Below are positions 1 to 10,692 of a stretch of DNA of 64,000 nt, piece after piece. A program made the position numbers and the translations under genes. Below the pieces are notes generated by a model, which worked only from the letters and a program-made list of their open reading frames with translations, did not search any database and was not told the origin of the DNA. Source of the stretch: Mimachlamys varia (lineage: Eukaryota; Mollusca; Bivalvia; Pectinida; Pectinidae); assembly GCA_947623455.1 (NCBI GenBank), contig OX392528.1:56624322-56688321 (forward strand), in the 5' to 3' direction. Each line of letters opens with the position of its first letter. Within the stretch, counting starts at the first letter, position 1.

Positions 1-520
1 GATGCGGTTAGTATGTTTAGATTTGCTGATGTAAAAATGCAGGTTTGATGTTGTTATCTTAACTCTTCATTTAACTCGTGCACAAATAAAATAAAACACC
101 GTCTTTTATAAGATAAGTATTCCTATTTTCATTATTTATTTCTTCTCTTTCTTTTCTGGCTTGTTATAACTCGTTTAATCTTTGCGAAACAATTATAAGT
201 GTTTTCTATTTTCACTATATCTTTTCTCTTTGAGGTTTTTTTCTGACTTGTTATAACTTATTTAATCTTTGTAAAAGAAATCAAAGTATTTTGTTTTTAT
301 TACGATTTTTTTATGTAGACGCTCTTTTAAAGAAGTTATAGAAGTATTAAGCAAAAACATAAGTTTATTTAGGAATTAGTGTGTAGACTTTTTAATGAGG
401 AAAACATGATGGATTACATTAAATTAATCCTTTCACTGAGAGGAGGGTACAGAATGATTGATATTCCAATGAGTGCAGTATGTAATTGTTGGTCATTCGG
501 GGGTATTTTTTCCTCAACAG
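1..520. other. Intron upstream of gene A exon
   Basis: This stretch is AT-rich and shows no exon I can support. It ends in a polypyrimidine tract and acceptor (TTTTTTCCTCAACAG, 506-520). It is therefore the 3' part of an intron whose upstream exon, carrying the start codon of gene A, should lie to the left of the window. Confidence 0.7.
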
Positions 521-664
521 AATACAAGGAAGCATTCAATATGTACGACAAGGACCATGATGGTATCATCTCTACACAGAAGCTTGGTGCGGTACTGCGG
601 GCCCTGGGACACAACCCTACCGAGATCGAGATGCAAGAGATGATTGACGAGATAGACTCCGAAG
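521..664 (+). CDS. Calmodulin-like gene A, exon with EF-hand 1 and first half of EF-hand 2
   Basis: This internal exon of 144 nt encodes an EF-hand Ca2+-sensor protein of the calmodulin family. It lies between a good acceptor (TCCTCAACAG) and a donor (GAAG|GTAAGG). Both introns are phase 1, and the size and phases match the 144-nt exon of animal calmodulin genes. It reads [14 protein letters not shown], then [14 protein letters not shown], and ends in IDEIDSE. Loop 1 is [12 protein letters not shown], with Lys at position 12 where Glu is needed, so Ca2+ binding there is doubtful. Joined to the exon at 10447, loop 2 becomes [12 protein letters not shown], again lacking Glu12. The initiator exon is not in the window. 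Missed splicing would add about ten residues and stop at the TGA ending at 696. The last 22 nt of the exon seed the downstream minisatellite. I am confident of the family; the function is inferred. Confidence 0.93.
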
Positions 665-2690
665 GTAAGGATCACAAGTGGATAGGCTTATATTGACGAG
701 ATAGACTCCGAAGGTAAGAATCACAAGTGGACAGGCTTATATTGACGAGATAGACTCCGAAGGTAAGGATCACAAGTGGACAGGCTTATATTGACGAGAT
801 AGACTCCGAAGGTAAGAGTCACAAGTGGACAGGCTTATATTGACGAGATAGACTCCGAAGGTAAGGATCACAAGTGGACAGGTTTATATTGACGAGATAG
901 ACTCCGAAGGTAAGGATCAAAAGTGGACAGGCTTATATTGACGAGATAGACTCCGAAGGTAAGGATCACAAGTGGACAGGCTTATATTGACGAGATAGAC
1001 TCCGAAGGTAAGAGTCACAAGTGGACAGGCTTATATTGACGAGAAAGACTCCGAAAGTAAGAACCACATGTGGACAGGCTTATATTGACGAGATAGACTC
1101 CGAAGGTAAGAGTCACAAGTGGACAGGCTTATATTGACGAGATAGACTCCGAAGGTAAGAATCACAAGTGGACAGGCTTATATTGACGAGATAGACTCCG
1201 AAGGTAAGGATCACAAGTGGACAGGCTTATATTGACGAGATAGACTCCGAAGGTAAGAATCACAAGTGGACAGGCTTATATTGACGAGATAGACTCCGAA
1301 GGTAAGGATCACAAGTGGACAGGCTTATATTGACGAGATAGACTCCGAAGGTAAGAGTCACAAGTGGACAGGCTTATATTGACGAGATAGACTCCGAAGG
1401 TGAGGATCACAAGTGGACAGGCTTATATTGACGAGATAGACTCCGAAGGTGAGGATCAAAAGTGGACAGGCTTATATTGACGAGATAGACTCCGAAGGTA
1501 AGGATCACAAGTGGATAGGCTTATATTGACGAGATAGACTCCGAAGGTAAGAGTCACAAGTGGACAGGCTTATATTGACGAGAAAGACTCCGAAAGTAAG
1601 AACCACATGTGGACAGGCTTATATTGACGAGATAGACTCCGAAGGTAAGAGTCACAAGTGGACAGGCTTATATTGACGAGATAGACTCCGAAGGTAAGAA
1701 TCACAAGTGGACAGGCTTATTTATATTGACGAGATAGACTCCGAAGGTAAGGATCACAAGTTGACAGGCTTATATTGACGAGATAGACTCCGAAGGTAAT
1801 AGTCACAAGTGGACAGGCTTATATTGACGAGATAGACTCCGAAGGTAAGAGTCACAAGTGGACAGGCTTATATTGACGAGATAGACTCCGAAGGTAAGGA
1901 TCACAAGTGGACAGGCTTATATTGACGAGAAAGACTCCGAAGGTAAGGATCACAAGTGGACAGGCTTATATTGACGAGATAGACTCCGAAGGTAAGGATC
2001 ACAAGTGGACAGGCTTATATTGACGAGAAAGACTCCGAAGGTAAGAATCACAAGTGGACAGGCTTATATTGACGAGATAGATTCCGAAGGTAAGAACCAC
2101 AAGTGGACAAGCTTATATTGACGAGATAGACTCCGAAGGAAAGGATCACAAGTGGACAGGCTTATATTGACGAGAAAGACTCCGAAAGTAAGAACCACAA
2201 GTGGACAGGCTTATATTGACGAGAAAGACTCCGAAGGTAAGGATCAAAAGTGGACAGGCTTATATTGACGAGATAGACTCCGAAGGTAAGAATCACAAGT
2301 GGACAGGCTTATATTGACGAGATAGACTCCGAAGGTAAGAATCACTAGTGAACAGGCTTATATTGACGAGATAGACTCCGAAGGTAAGAATCACAAGTGG
2401 ACAGGCTTATATTGACGAGACAGACTCCGAAGTTAAGAATCACGAGTGGATAGGCTTATATTGACGAGATAGACTCCGAAGTGAAGAATCACGAGTTGTC
2501 AGACTTATATTGACGAGATAGACTCCGAAATGGATAGGCTTATATTGACGAGATAGACTCCGAAGGTAAGAATCAAGGTGGACAGGCGTACGTCGGCTAA
2601 ATAGACTCCAAAAGCAGGAAACGCAGATGGTCAGGCCTACATTGGCAAGATAAACTCTGAATGTAAGAAACAGGGATGCATCGAAATACA
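643..2690 (+). repeat. 49-bp minisatellite containing exon end plus 5' splice site (about 40 copies)
   Basis: The unit is 49 bp. Each copy repeats the last ~22 nt of the gene A exon (ATTGACGAGATAGACTCCGA), its donor (AG|GTAAGR) and about 24 nt of intron (ATCACAAGTGGACAGGCTTA). Copies are nearly identical up to about 2400 and decay from about 2440 to 2690. Some units carry GTGAGG, AAAGTAAG or AGGTAATA in place of GTAAGG. Because 49 is not a multiple of three and each unit has an in-frame TGA after the first donor, only the first donor gives a full reading frame. Confidence 0.95.
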
Positions 2691-3371
2691 TCAACGAACT
2701 TAAATATACTGTAGTGGTTCAACATGTAGCTTCCCAAGTCAAGAAAGATACTTACTAAGATATATTTATATTTTCACCCAATGGAAACTAGATGAAAAGC
2801 TTTGTGCCTAATATATCATATGTTCCAATAACATACATCAGGACATCGTGACATCATCATACTCATGACGTCATAATTATAGCGTTTGAGACTGCACTGC
2901 GCCATTGTTTACTAATACTATATGCCCAATGTATATGTCTGCATCAACGGTGTGCTTGTTAACACAAAATTGAAATCTTTTGAAACGGTAAATTAAATTC
3001 TCGCTATCATATACGAAAGGTTATTGAACTTTTAAGAAACTGCTTAATTTAACGAGTATTTATATATTGTTGTTGCTAAAGTATGGAAACCTTTTGCTGT
3101 TCGTCACTTTACAAATGTAACTTTAGCATTGTCCCTGGAATCAAGCCTTGACCTTCTCACCTAGCTCTTACTATATACTCTCTCTTTTTCTTTTACTTTC
3201 CCCTCTTTCTATACCCTAACGTAATATGATAAGTCTAGAACAATATAGATGTTCGATTGGCATTTGGAGTCAAAGAATATGTAACTGTGACCTGAAAGTA
3301 AAACACGTAGTAAGTACCGACCTACCTTCCAACGCACACATGCACACGTTGCTAGTCATGATATTCTTTTT
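2691..3371. other. Intron A, no recognised content
   Basis: This is AT-rich intronic sequence between the minisatellite and the LINE. It has a pyrimidine-rich patch near 3175-3215. I see no exon, RNA gene or repeat structure here. The true 5' end of the LINE may lie inside this stretch. Confidence 0.5.
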
Positions 3372-4571
3372 TTGCTTTGCCTGTGCTACCTACCTTCCAT
3401 AATACTTCTATGTGGTGACATTCATATAAATCCCTGTAAGTTTGATGATCTGTCTATATTTCACATTAACGCTCAAAGTCTCCTTGCCACAACGAACGAC
3501 AGTAACCATCGTCACTATAAGCTAGACGAGATCGAAAGCGTTCTCTGTAATCACTTAATGTACGACATCATTGCTGTCAGCGAGACATGGTTATGTAAAG
3601 AGCTAGATGATTCTACCATTTTTCTTCCTGGCTATCACATTTTTCGAAATGATAGAAATATGCATGGCGGTGGCGTTGCAATTTATATTCGTGAATCCAT
3701 TACTAACAAAAGACGCTTTGATCTTGAGTCTCCTAACATCGAATGTATTATCCTAGAAGTATCCCATCCGCCGGGAAGTATCTTCTTAGGCACATTTTAC
3801 CGACCACCCAACCAAGATGCCCATACTAAAACTTCTTTTCTAACTTACCTTACTGATAATCTCCAAACCATGCAGTCAGAAAATCCTTTAAATATCGTCC
3901 TTGTCCGCGACTTTAACGATAGATGTTTATCGTGGGCTGACCGCCACATTACCAGTGAACTAGGACAACGTCTCTTTAATATTGCCTATCAAAATAACAT
4001 GCACCTACTGATTGACCTACCAACTCACATTACAGACACCTCTGCTTACATACTTGACCTTATATTTGTAGATAAAACACAGTTCGTCGTAAATCATGGA
4101 GTAAGTTCCCCACTCTGCGATCTTGATCATTGCACTATACCCTGTAAACTAAAATCTAAAATACCTAGACAACAGTCATATCAAAGAACTATATTGGATT
4201 ACAAAACAGCGGATCTTGGAGGACTTAACAATGCTTTTAAAACTGCCCATATAGACATATTTTTTGGTTTATTCGATCACTTAGATGACATCATAACAAA
4301 TGTAAATAAATTCATTCTCGATACCTGTCAATCTTTTATTTTATGCAAAAAGGTTACCGTCCGTCCCCGTGACAAACCCTGGCTAACAAACAAAGTCAGG
4401 AGAGCATTTAGAACAAGGGATAGATGTTTAAAATCATTTCAGCATACTAAAAAGGAGTATGACAAACTTAGGTACCAAGTAGCCCGAAGGGAAGCGAATC
4501 GCCTAAAGCGAGAAGCCTTAAAACGATACCAAGAATCAACTATCAATAAACTTACCAACAAAAAAAACTAA
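3372..4571 (+). pseudogene. LINE endonuclease half
   Basis: A 399-codon open stretch, without an ATG at its first codon (TTG), encodes the apurinic-like endonuclease of the LINE. Visible motifs are FHINAQSLL, DIIAVSETW (catalytic Glu), GGGVAIY, GTFYRPPN, RDFND (normally GDFN) and CDLDHCTI (normally SDHC). The last two changes hit the active-site region, so the enzyme is probably inactive. Just before the domain is GDIHINP followed by Cys, resembling a decayed 2A-like GD..xNPGP segment. The frame ends at a TAA in an A-rich tract. Homology to the linker resumes at once in another frame. Confidence 0.85.
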
Positions 4572-6684
4572 CACTAAACGTTTCTGGTCCATCACTAAAT
4601 CACTTCTTGGGAAAAAGTCCGATTACCTAATTCCTCCTTTAACTGAAAACAATCAAGTTATTAACGACGATAAAGAAAAAGCAGAATTATTCAATAAATA
4701 TTTCTCTGAACAATGTACAATTAATGATAACGTAGATAAACCAGTGCTACCTACCATAGATTCACATGTTAATATTCCGTCTATCACTGACATTCAAACG
4801 ACTCCAGAGGAAGTATGTAATATATTGAGATCACTAAACCCAAATAAATCTACTGGGCCTGACGACATAGGAAACTTCATTTTAAAACATTGTGCAGGAT
4901 CCCTTTGTCATATCTGGGCGCATATTTTTAATCTCTCCATTAGCTCAGGCTGCTTTCCAAACATATAGAAAACGGCTCAAGTTTGTCCTATCCATAAAAA
5001 AGACAGCAAAAAAGATGTAAAGAATTACCGTCCTATATCTCTACTCTCAAATATATCAAAATGTCTCGAAAAAATTGTCTATAAACGTATTTTCTTGTCG
5101 CAAATAATATTCTCATAAAAGAAAATTCTGGTTTAAAAAAAAAACGACTCTACCGTTAACCAGTTACTCAAAATTATTCATAAAATTTACAAAAGCATTG
5201 ATGATGGAAAAGATGTATGTACAGTATTCTTAGATGTTTCGAAAGCTTTTGATAAGGTATGGCACGAGGGATTAATATATAAACTTGAAAACATTGGTAT
5301 CAAAGGTAATCTACTTAAATGGCTTAAAAGCTATCTTACAAACAGGAATCAATTTGTTGTCTTGAACGGCCAATCATCAGAATGCATGTATATAAACTCA
5401 GGTGTCCCTCAAGGCTTTATACTTGTCCCCCTATTATTTCTAATATATGTTAATGATATCAACATTGGAATTCTTTCTGACTTAAATTTGTTTGCAGACG
5501 ATACACCTCTTTCTTCTGAAATTAATCATCGTGGCTCTATCGAAAACTTGAATGACGATCTATCTACTCTATCAAAGTGGGCAAAACGTTGGTTGATAAC
5601 TTTTAACGCAGCAAAAACAGAACTTGTCTTTCTCCAAAAAACGTGTCTTAAATTACCCAGATCTTATGCTCAATAATGTCCCCATTCAACACGTCAGCAC
5701 ACATAAACACCTTGGCATATCACTATCCGGAAACTTGAGCGGGCAGGTACATATATCTAATATTGTTGCTAGAGCAAATAAAATACTAAACATATTGCAG
5801 TCATTATCATACTTAATCCCTCGAGGCGGTTTAGAGAAAATCTATAAATCAATGGTTAGGTCTATTCTAGAATATGGCAGTATACTCTTTGATAACTGTA
5901 ACCAGTATGAATCTGACCTTATTGAAAGTGTTCAGCGAAGGGCAACTCTAATCTGCACTGGAGGGTATAAAGTTACCAAATATACTAAACTTCTATCTGA
6001 ACTAGGTTGGGAGTTACTTAGTGACAGAAGGAAACATTGTCGATTAAAAATGCTTTTTAAATTAAACAACAATCTCACTCCCTCATATTTGAAAACCGTC
6101 TGTCCACTTCTTTGTCATCGTACACAAAATGACAAGTTTAGAAATTCGAACACACGTCTCCATATTCCTTCTAGAAAGTCATTTTATCATAAATCCTTCT
6201 TTCCAAAAACACTAAGAGACTGGAACAATCTCCCTGAACATATTCGGAACAAACCTTCTCTTGGATCTTTCTCACAAACCCTATCAAAACTCTCTATTCC
6301 AGCCTTAAAACCTTTATATATTTATGGTCATGGGAAAGGAAAACTTAATCACTGCAGACAAAGAATGGGCTTTAGTGCTTTAAACAAACACAGATTTTAA
6401 TACCGATAAACATCCAATACATTTTGTGACGTCTGTGCTAATTTCCCTGAAGACGAAAAACACTTCTTTTTGACCTGCCCAAATATACAAACTTGCGTAT
6501 GAAATTGCTTCGAAAAACTTGTAAAGAATTGGCTCCAAATGTCAATCCAATCCTTATTGTAAATCGTATGCCTGATATCTGTGTAAAAATTCTATTATAT
6601 GGTTCCGACAATAATACCGAATCCTTAAACAAAAATATTTTTGACTCTGTATTTGAATATATCATTGACTCAAAAAGATTCTAA
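4572..6684 (+). pseudogene. LINE reverse transcriptase and C-terminal domain, frameshifted
   Basis: This reverse-transcriptase part is spread over several frames. NPNKSTGPDD and KNYRPISLLSNISKCLEKI mark the fingers. FLDVSKAFDKVWHEG carries the first catalytic Asp, GVPQGFILVPLLF is the altered GVPQGS.LGP motif, and LFADDT is the catalytic box, still intact. There is an in-frame TAG near 4966 and breaks in A-runs near 5120-5145 and 5635. After 5624 the frame continues as KHLGISL..., a C-terminal helical region, then a TAA at 6398-6400. The same frame then gives C..C....HFFLTC, a zinc-knuckle-like end found in this class of LINEs. It cannot make a working protein. Confidence 0.85.
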
Positions 6685-6890
6685 CTTCATCATCTGAACA
6701 GCCTCCCCCCTCTCCCTCCTCTTTCTTTGCTCTCTCTTTTCCCTTCCTCTTCTCTTCATGAGTGAGTGAGAGTGCGTGTGTTGTGATCACGTTTTGTAAA
6801 TATTGTATTGTTTTACATGTAGAGGAGGGCATCATGTAGCCCTAGGGCTGTTTGTAATCATCTTTAATCAAATAAAGAATTAGAACAACA

Positions 6891-7109
6891 CAAAATTATA
6901 ATATAAGGATTGGTTGTCATATTTCTGACATGCATGTGTTACATACATTGACTTACCTACATATTCAACTTTCAATATGTAGGTGCGCCAATGTATGTTA
7001 CACATCAATGAATGACAAAAATATCATTAATTAGTCCCCCACCGGAATCCGGGGGGGACTATAGGTTTGCGTTGTGTCCGTCCGTCCGTCCGTCTGTCCG
7101 TCCTTCCGC
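6891..7109. repeat. GC-rich hairpin plus CGTC microsatellite
   Basis: Positions 7032-7061 form an imperfect palindrome (TAGTCCCCC ... GGGGGGACTA). It is followed by ATAGGTTTGCG and a (GTCC)n microsatellite at about 7077-7108. It looks like the end of a dispersed element whose body is the tandem array that follows. I cannot assign the element to a named family. Confidence 0.6.
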
Positions 7110-8171
7110 ACACTATTTGTCCGGGCTCTATCTCCCATACTATAAGACACTGGAACTTCATACTAAGTGTGTGGGTTCCCTGTGGGAAGGCGGTGTGTCG
7201 CATACAAAAACCGGGTCACTGTGACCTATATTTTGACCTCTGACCTAAATTAAAGAAAAAGCTTGTCCGGGCTCTATCTCCTACACTATAAAGCACTAGA
7301 ACTTAATACTTGGTAGTATGGTTCCTTGTGGGAAGGCGATGTATCGCGTACAAAAACCGGGTCACTGTGACCTATATTTTGACCTCTGACCTACATTAAA
7401 GAAAAAGCTTGTCCAGGCTCTATCTCCTACACTATAAAGCACTAGAACTTAATACTTGGTAGTATGGTTCCCCGTGGGAAGGCGGTGTGTCGCGTACCAA
7501 AACCGGGTCACTGTGACCTTTATTTTGCTATATTTTGACCTCTGACCTACATTAAAGTAAAAGTTTGTCCGGGCTCTATCTCCTACACTATAAAGGACTA
7601 GAACTTAATACTTGGTAGTATGGTTCCTTGTGGGAAGGCGGTGTGTCGCGTACCAAAACCGGGTCACTGTGACCTTTATTTTGCTATATTTTGACCTTTG
7701 ACCTACATTAAAGTGAAAGTTTGTCCGGGCTCTATCTCCTACACTATAAAGGACTAGAACTTAATACTTGGTAGTATGGTTCCTTGTGGGAAGGCGGTGT
7801 GTCGCGTATAAAAACCGGGTCACTGTGACCTATATTTTGACCTCTGACCTACATTAAAGAAAAAGCTTGTCCAGGCTCTATCTCCTACACTATAAAGCAC
7901 TAGAACTTAATACTTGGTAGTATGGTTCCCTGTGGGAAGGCGGTGTGTCGCGTACCAAAACCGGGTCACTGTGACCTATATTTTGACCTCTGACCTACAT
8001 TAAAGAAAGAAAAATTTGTCCAGGTTCTATCTCCTACACTATTAAGGATTAGAACTTTATACTTGGTAGTATAGTTCCCTGTGGGAAGGCGGTGTGTCGC
8101 GTACCAAAAATGGGTCACTGTGACCTTTATTTTGCTATATTTTGACCTCTGACCTACATTAAAGTAAAAGT
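7110..8171. repeat. ~146-156-bp tandem array, seven units, each with a GGTCAnnnTGACC palindrome
   Basis: Seven units begin with TTGTCCGGGCTCTATCTCC at about 7118, 7264, 7410, 7566, 7722, 7867 and 8018. Length differs by the optional insertion of TTTGCTATATT. Every unit carries GGTCACTGTGACC (first at 7214-7226) and, 10-20 nt on, TGACCTCTGACCT or a close form. These are, respectively, a perfect match to the estrogen-response-element consensus and a DR1 arrangement of nuclear-receptor half-sites. Whether any receptor binds is unknown. Confidence 0.9.
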
Positions 8172-8438
8172 TCAGCTATATTACAGTTATTCAAGCTATA
8201 CACAACACAAGCAAAGTTACATAAGTGTACAAACATTCTTGTTGTTGGAGATTTCAACATGGACTTCGCAAAGATGGACAGCCTTCAAAAATCTTGTAAA
8301 CTTCACCAACTACTGATCACGCCTACCCATTGCCTTGCAGGAATTCTTGACTTGGTCTTCTCATCCAAATTATTCCCAGTGACAAACAAACCTGTGTTCT
8401 TCTCAGATCACCATTTAATCAATATACAGTACTGTTGA
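8172..8438 (+). pseudogene. LINE endonuclease fragment
   Basis: From about 8232 the + strand reads NILVVGDFNMDFAKMD, then LLITPTHCLAGILDLVF, then FFSDHHLINIQY, ending at a TGA (8436-8438). GDFN and SDH are the C-terminal motifs of APE-type LINE endonucleases. No reverse transcriptase follows, so it is an isolated fragment. It is unlike the LINE at 3372 and comes from another family. Confidence 0.75.
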
Positions 8439-10446
8439 ATTCAATGTAAGCATAACAAGCAACATCTTGTTATTATTATTACAATTTCATGTCTATTGCA
8501 GTAAAACCTGTCTATAAAGGATACCCAATAGAAAAACTAAAGGTGTCCTTCATAGATTTGTGTCCTTTATATAGAGATCATTTATAGAGTATACCTACAG
8601 TGTACATGTATTTAGTGAGAATGGGATGGTTCCTGTATAGAAGCGGGTCTCTGTAAACTACATCTTCACCTTTCAATACATTGAAGAAAATACATGACCT
8701 TATTGCATCGCGAGATTCACACTCATTGCTATTGGATCTCGAGATAACAACCCGGTGGGGGACTGTAATTCGTTGAATTATCTTGTTAAAATTGGAATGT
8801 GTCAGGGTATTGGATGTAATTATAGACATGTACGTTTGCTATGTTTGGCTAGTAATGAGCTGCAATTGTCAAGTATTAAATTTAGCTTCATTTTAGTTGT
8901 ATAGTTACAATAATAGCTCTAAATGGATATATACATTGGCGTTTTCGCATACGGAAACATATATATGATTTTTCTTGTACACTTGTATTGGTAAAACATT
9001 AAGGGAGCTGATATAATTGAATTGAAACATTCTATTCTGTTAGGGACTTCATGGCTGATAAATAAACAGGGTTATCTTACATGTAATAACACTGATCACA
9101 CCCACACATATATATTTATTCGTCGAAAGTTCAATTTTCTGTGTGATTAAAACAATGCAAAATAGTTTAACGTCAAGCTGAATGTTATGGTAAATAATCC
9201 AAATGCTGCCATATATGGACTTGGAACTCATCTCAGCTTATGCGATAAACTATGAAAACATTAAAATTAAACTATTCGCCTCCGTTGATGTCCCTACTTT
9301 AGAGTTGACCAAGCTTTTTGACAGCGAGGGATGATGATTATTATCAGACTAAATGCTTTATCACACGGCGTATATATGAAGGTAATCCTACATTGAAATT
9401 ATATATCTGTTGGCATTTAGATGGTAAATCTTTACGCAATCAAAGTGTAGGTATCGTATTTAAAACGTTCAAAATATATTGGTATGGGCGTTTTGTTCAG
9501 GAGGAAAAGCTGTCAAGTTCCTGTTTATATATAGGTACCTATAAAAGCTGTTTGGCTTTAATAATAACACGTAATACTGTGATGGCGTCCCGAGATAGGA
9601 TTAATGCATACATCACTTTGTTTGTCTCTGACATCAGCCAGATTCCATGTCATCCCAGCAGATCGGGGAGTTGATATTAAATGATGCGTTGAAGTATTGC
9701 GGTATTCTCCAGCAATCTAAAGGGATATTCGCAGATTTTTGGCACACATTTGATTGTAAGGGAAGAAACATATCATAAAAAGATTATATAGCATGCTCAG
9801 TGTCAAATAATAATTATACGGTTTCAAATATCTGCAAAAACATTTCCAGTAGAGATGGTTTTATATTACTGGCAAGCTTTTAGACAACAGCATCGCTGGA
9901 GCCAACTTAATACTGCCAAAACATTATTCTGTCTATCAGATGTGTTTCTAAGTTGTTGCAGACTCTAAATTTAGAACGGGCAATATTTAGTTTATGAATT
10001 ATAAATGCGAAATTAGCTGATACCAGACAGACATGGCTGTCGTAAGTTGGTAAGTGGGCGGCCTTCGCGATACACATAGTAGTGATGATTTCAGTAGCGC
10101 TTTTATACTTCCTCATATGTTTGTCCATCTTGTCCTATTCATTTCATGCAAGACTTAACTGAAGTACGATCTGTTTCTTATATTTCTTGACATTTTAAAG
10201 AATTTTTTTTGTATATCACTTTGATATTGTATATGCTTATCATTGAACCATGTCAATGTTGAATCAGGAAAGGCATAAACGTTTGCCAAATTCAAATTGA
10301 ATTTGACAATTTATAATTCAGGTTCAATTTTAATAGCAAGGTGGTCTTAATTCTGAGGTGGTCTTTAAGCGAGGTTTCGCTGTACTTCGATCAAGAATTA
10401 CTATCACATTGGCACCGATAACTAACGGTCTAACTGCGTTTTGTAG
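8439..10446. other. Rest of gene A intron 1
   Basis: This is AT-rich intron without a supportable exon. Positions 8505-8600 and 10340-10385 contain CTGTCTATAAAGG / GTGTCCTT and GGTGGTCTTAA phrases that look like pieces of one dispersed repeat. The stretch ends in the acceptor of the next gene A exon (TGCGTTTTGTAG). Confidence 0.5.
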
Positions 10447-10692
10447 ATACTGGCTCCGTTGACTTTGAGAGTTTCCTGGACGTTGTAATGAGTCGTGACA
10501 TTGACGATGAAGACCACGAGAGGGCGCTACGTGAGGCCTTTAAGATGTTTGACAGGGACGGGAATGGCTACATAGACGCTGAGGAATTACGACTATGTAT
10601 GATGAATCTGGGTGAGAAACTCACACAGGAAGAAGTAGAGGAAATGATCCGAGAAGTCGATGTCGACTTTGACGGTAGAATGAATTATGAAG
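10447..10692 (+). CDS. Calmodulin-like gene A, exon with EF2 end, EF3 and EF4
   Basis: This 246-nt internal exon runs from acceptor TTTTGTAG to donor GAAG|GTATAT and is phase 1 at both ends. It starts [15 protein letters not shown] (end of EF2), has a central linker [17 protein letters not shown], then EF3 loop [12 protein letters not shown] and EF4 loop [12 protein letters not shown] (completed by the next exon). Both C-terminal loops have the Asp/Asn/Gly/Glu ligands, so the C-lobe should bind Ca2+ although EF4 has Met at position 8. In vertebrate calmodulin genes this region is split by an intron. Here, as in genes B and C, it is one exon. The product is expected to be a cytosolic Ca2+ sensor; its targets are unknown. 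Confidence 0.95.

Larger units (their letters stand above)
3372..6890 (+). mobile_element. Degenerate non-LTR retrotransposon (LINE, CR1/Jockey-like)
   Basis: The element reads on the + strand inside intron 1 of gene A. In order it shows an APE-type endonuclease (3440-4150), a linker, a reverse transcriptase (4840-5560), a thumb/connection region, a CX2CX8HX4C C-terminal motif (6425-6478), a 3' UTR and an AATAAAG-bearing tail near 6870. Several stops and frameshifts show that it is dead. The order of domains and the motifs SKAFDKVWHEG and GVPQG..L fit the CR1/Jockey group. I could not fix the 5' end or the target-site duplications. LINEs of this group are usually 5'-truncated, and this one may be close to full length for its second ORF. 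Confidence 0.88.

Noticed and set aside
379..520. Coding extension of the gene A exon upstream of 521
   Set aside because: The open frame continues but the text has no EF-hand similarity. A polypyrimidine acceptor sits exactly at the conserved exon border.
2440..2694. 84-codon minus-strand frame
   Set aside because: It is a shadow of degenerate units of the 49-bp minisatellite.
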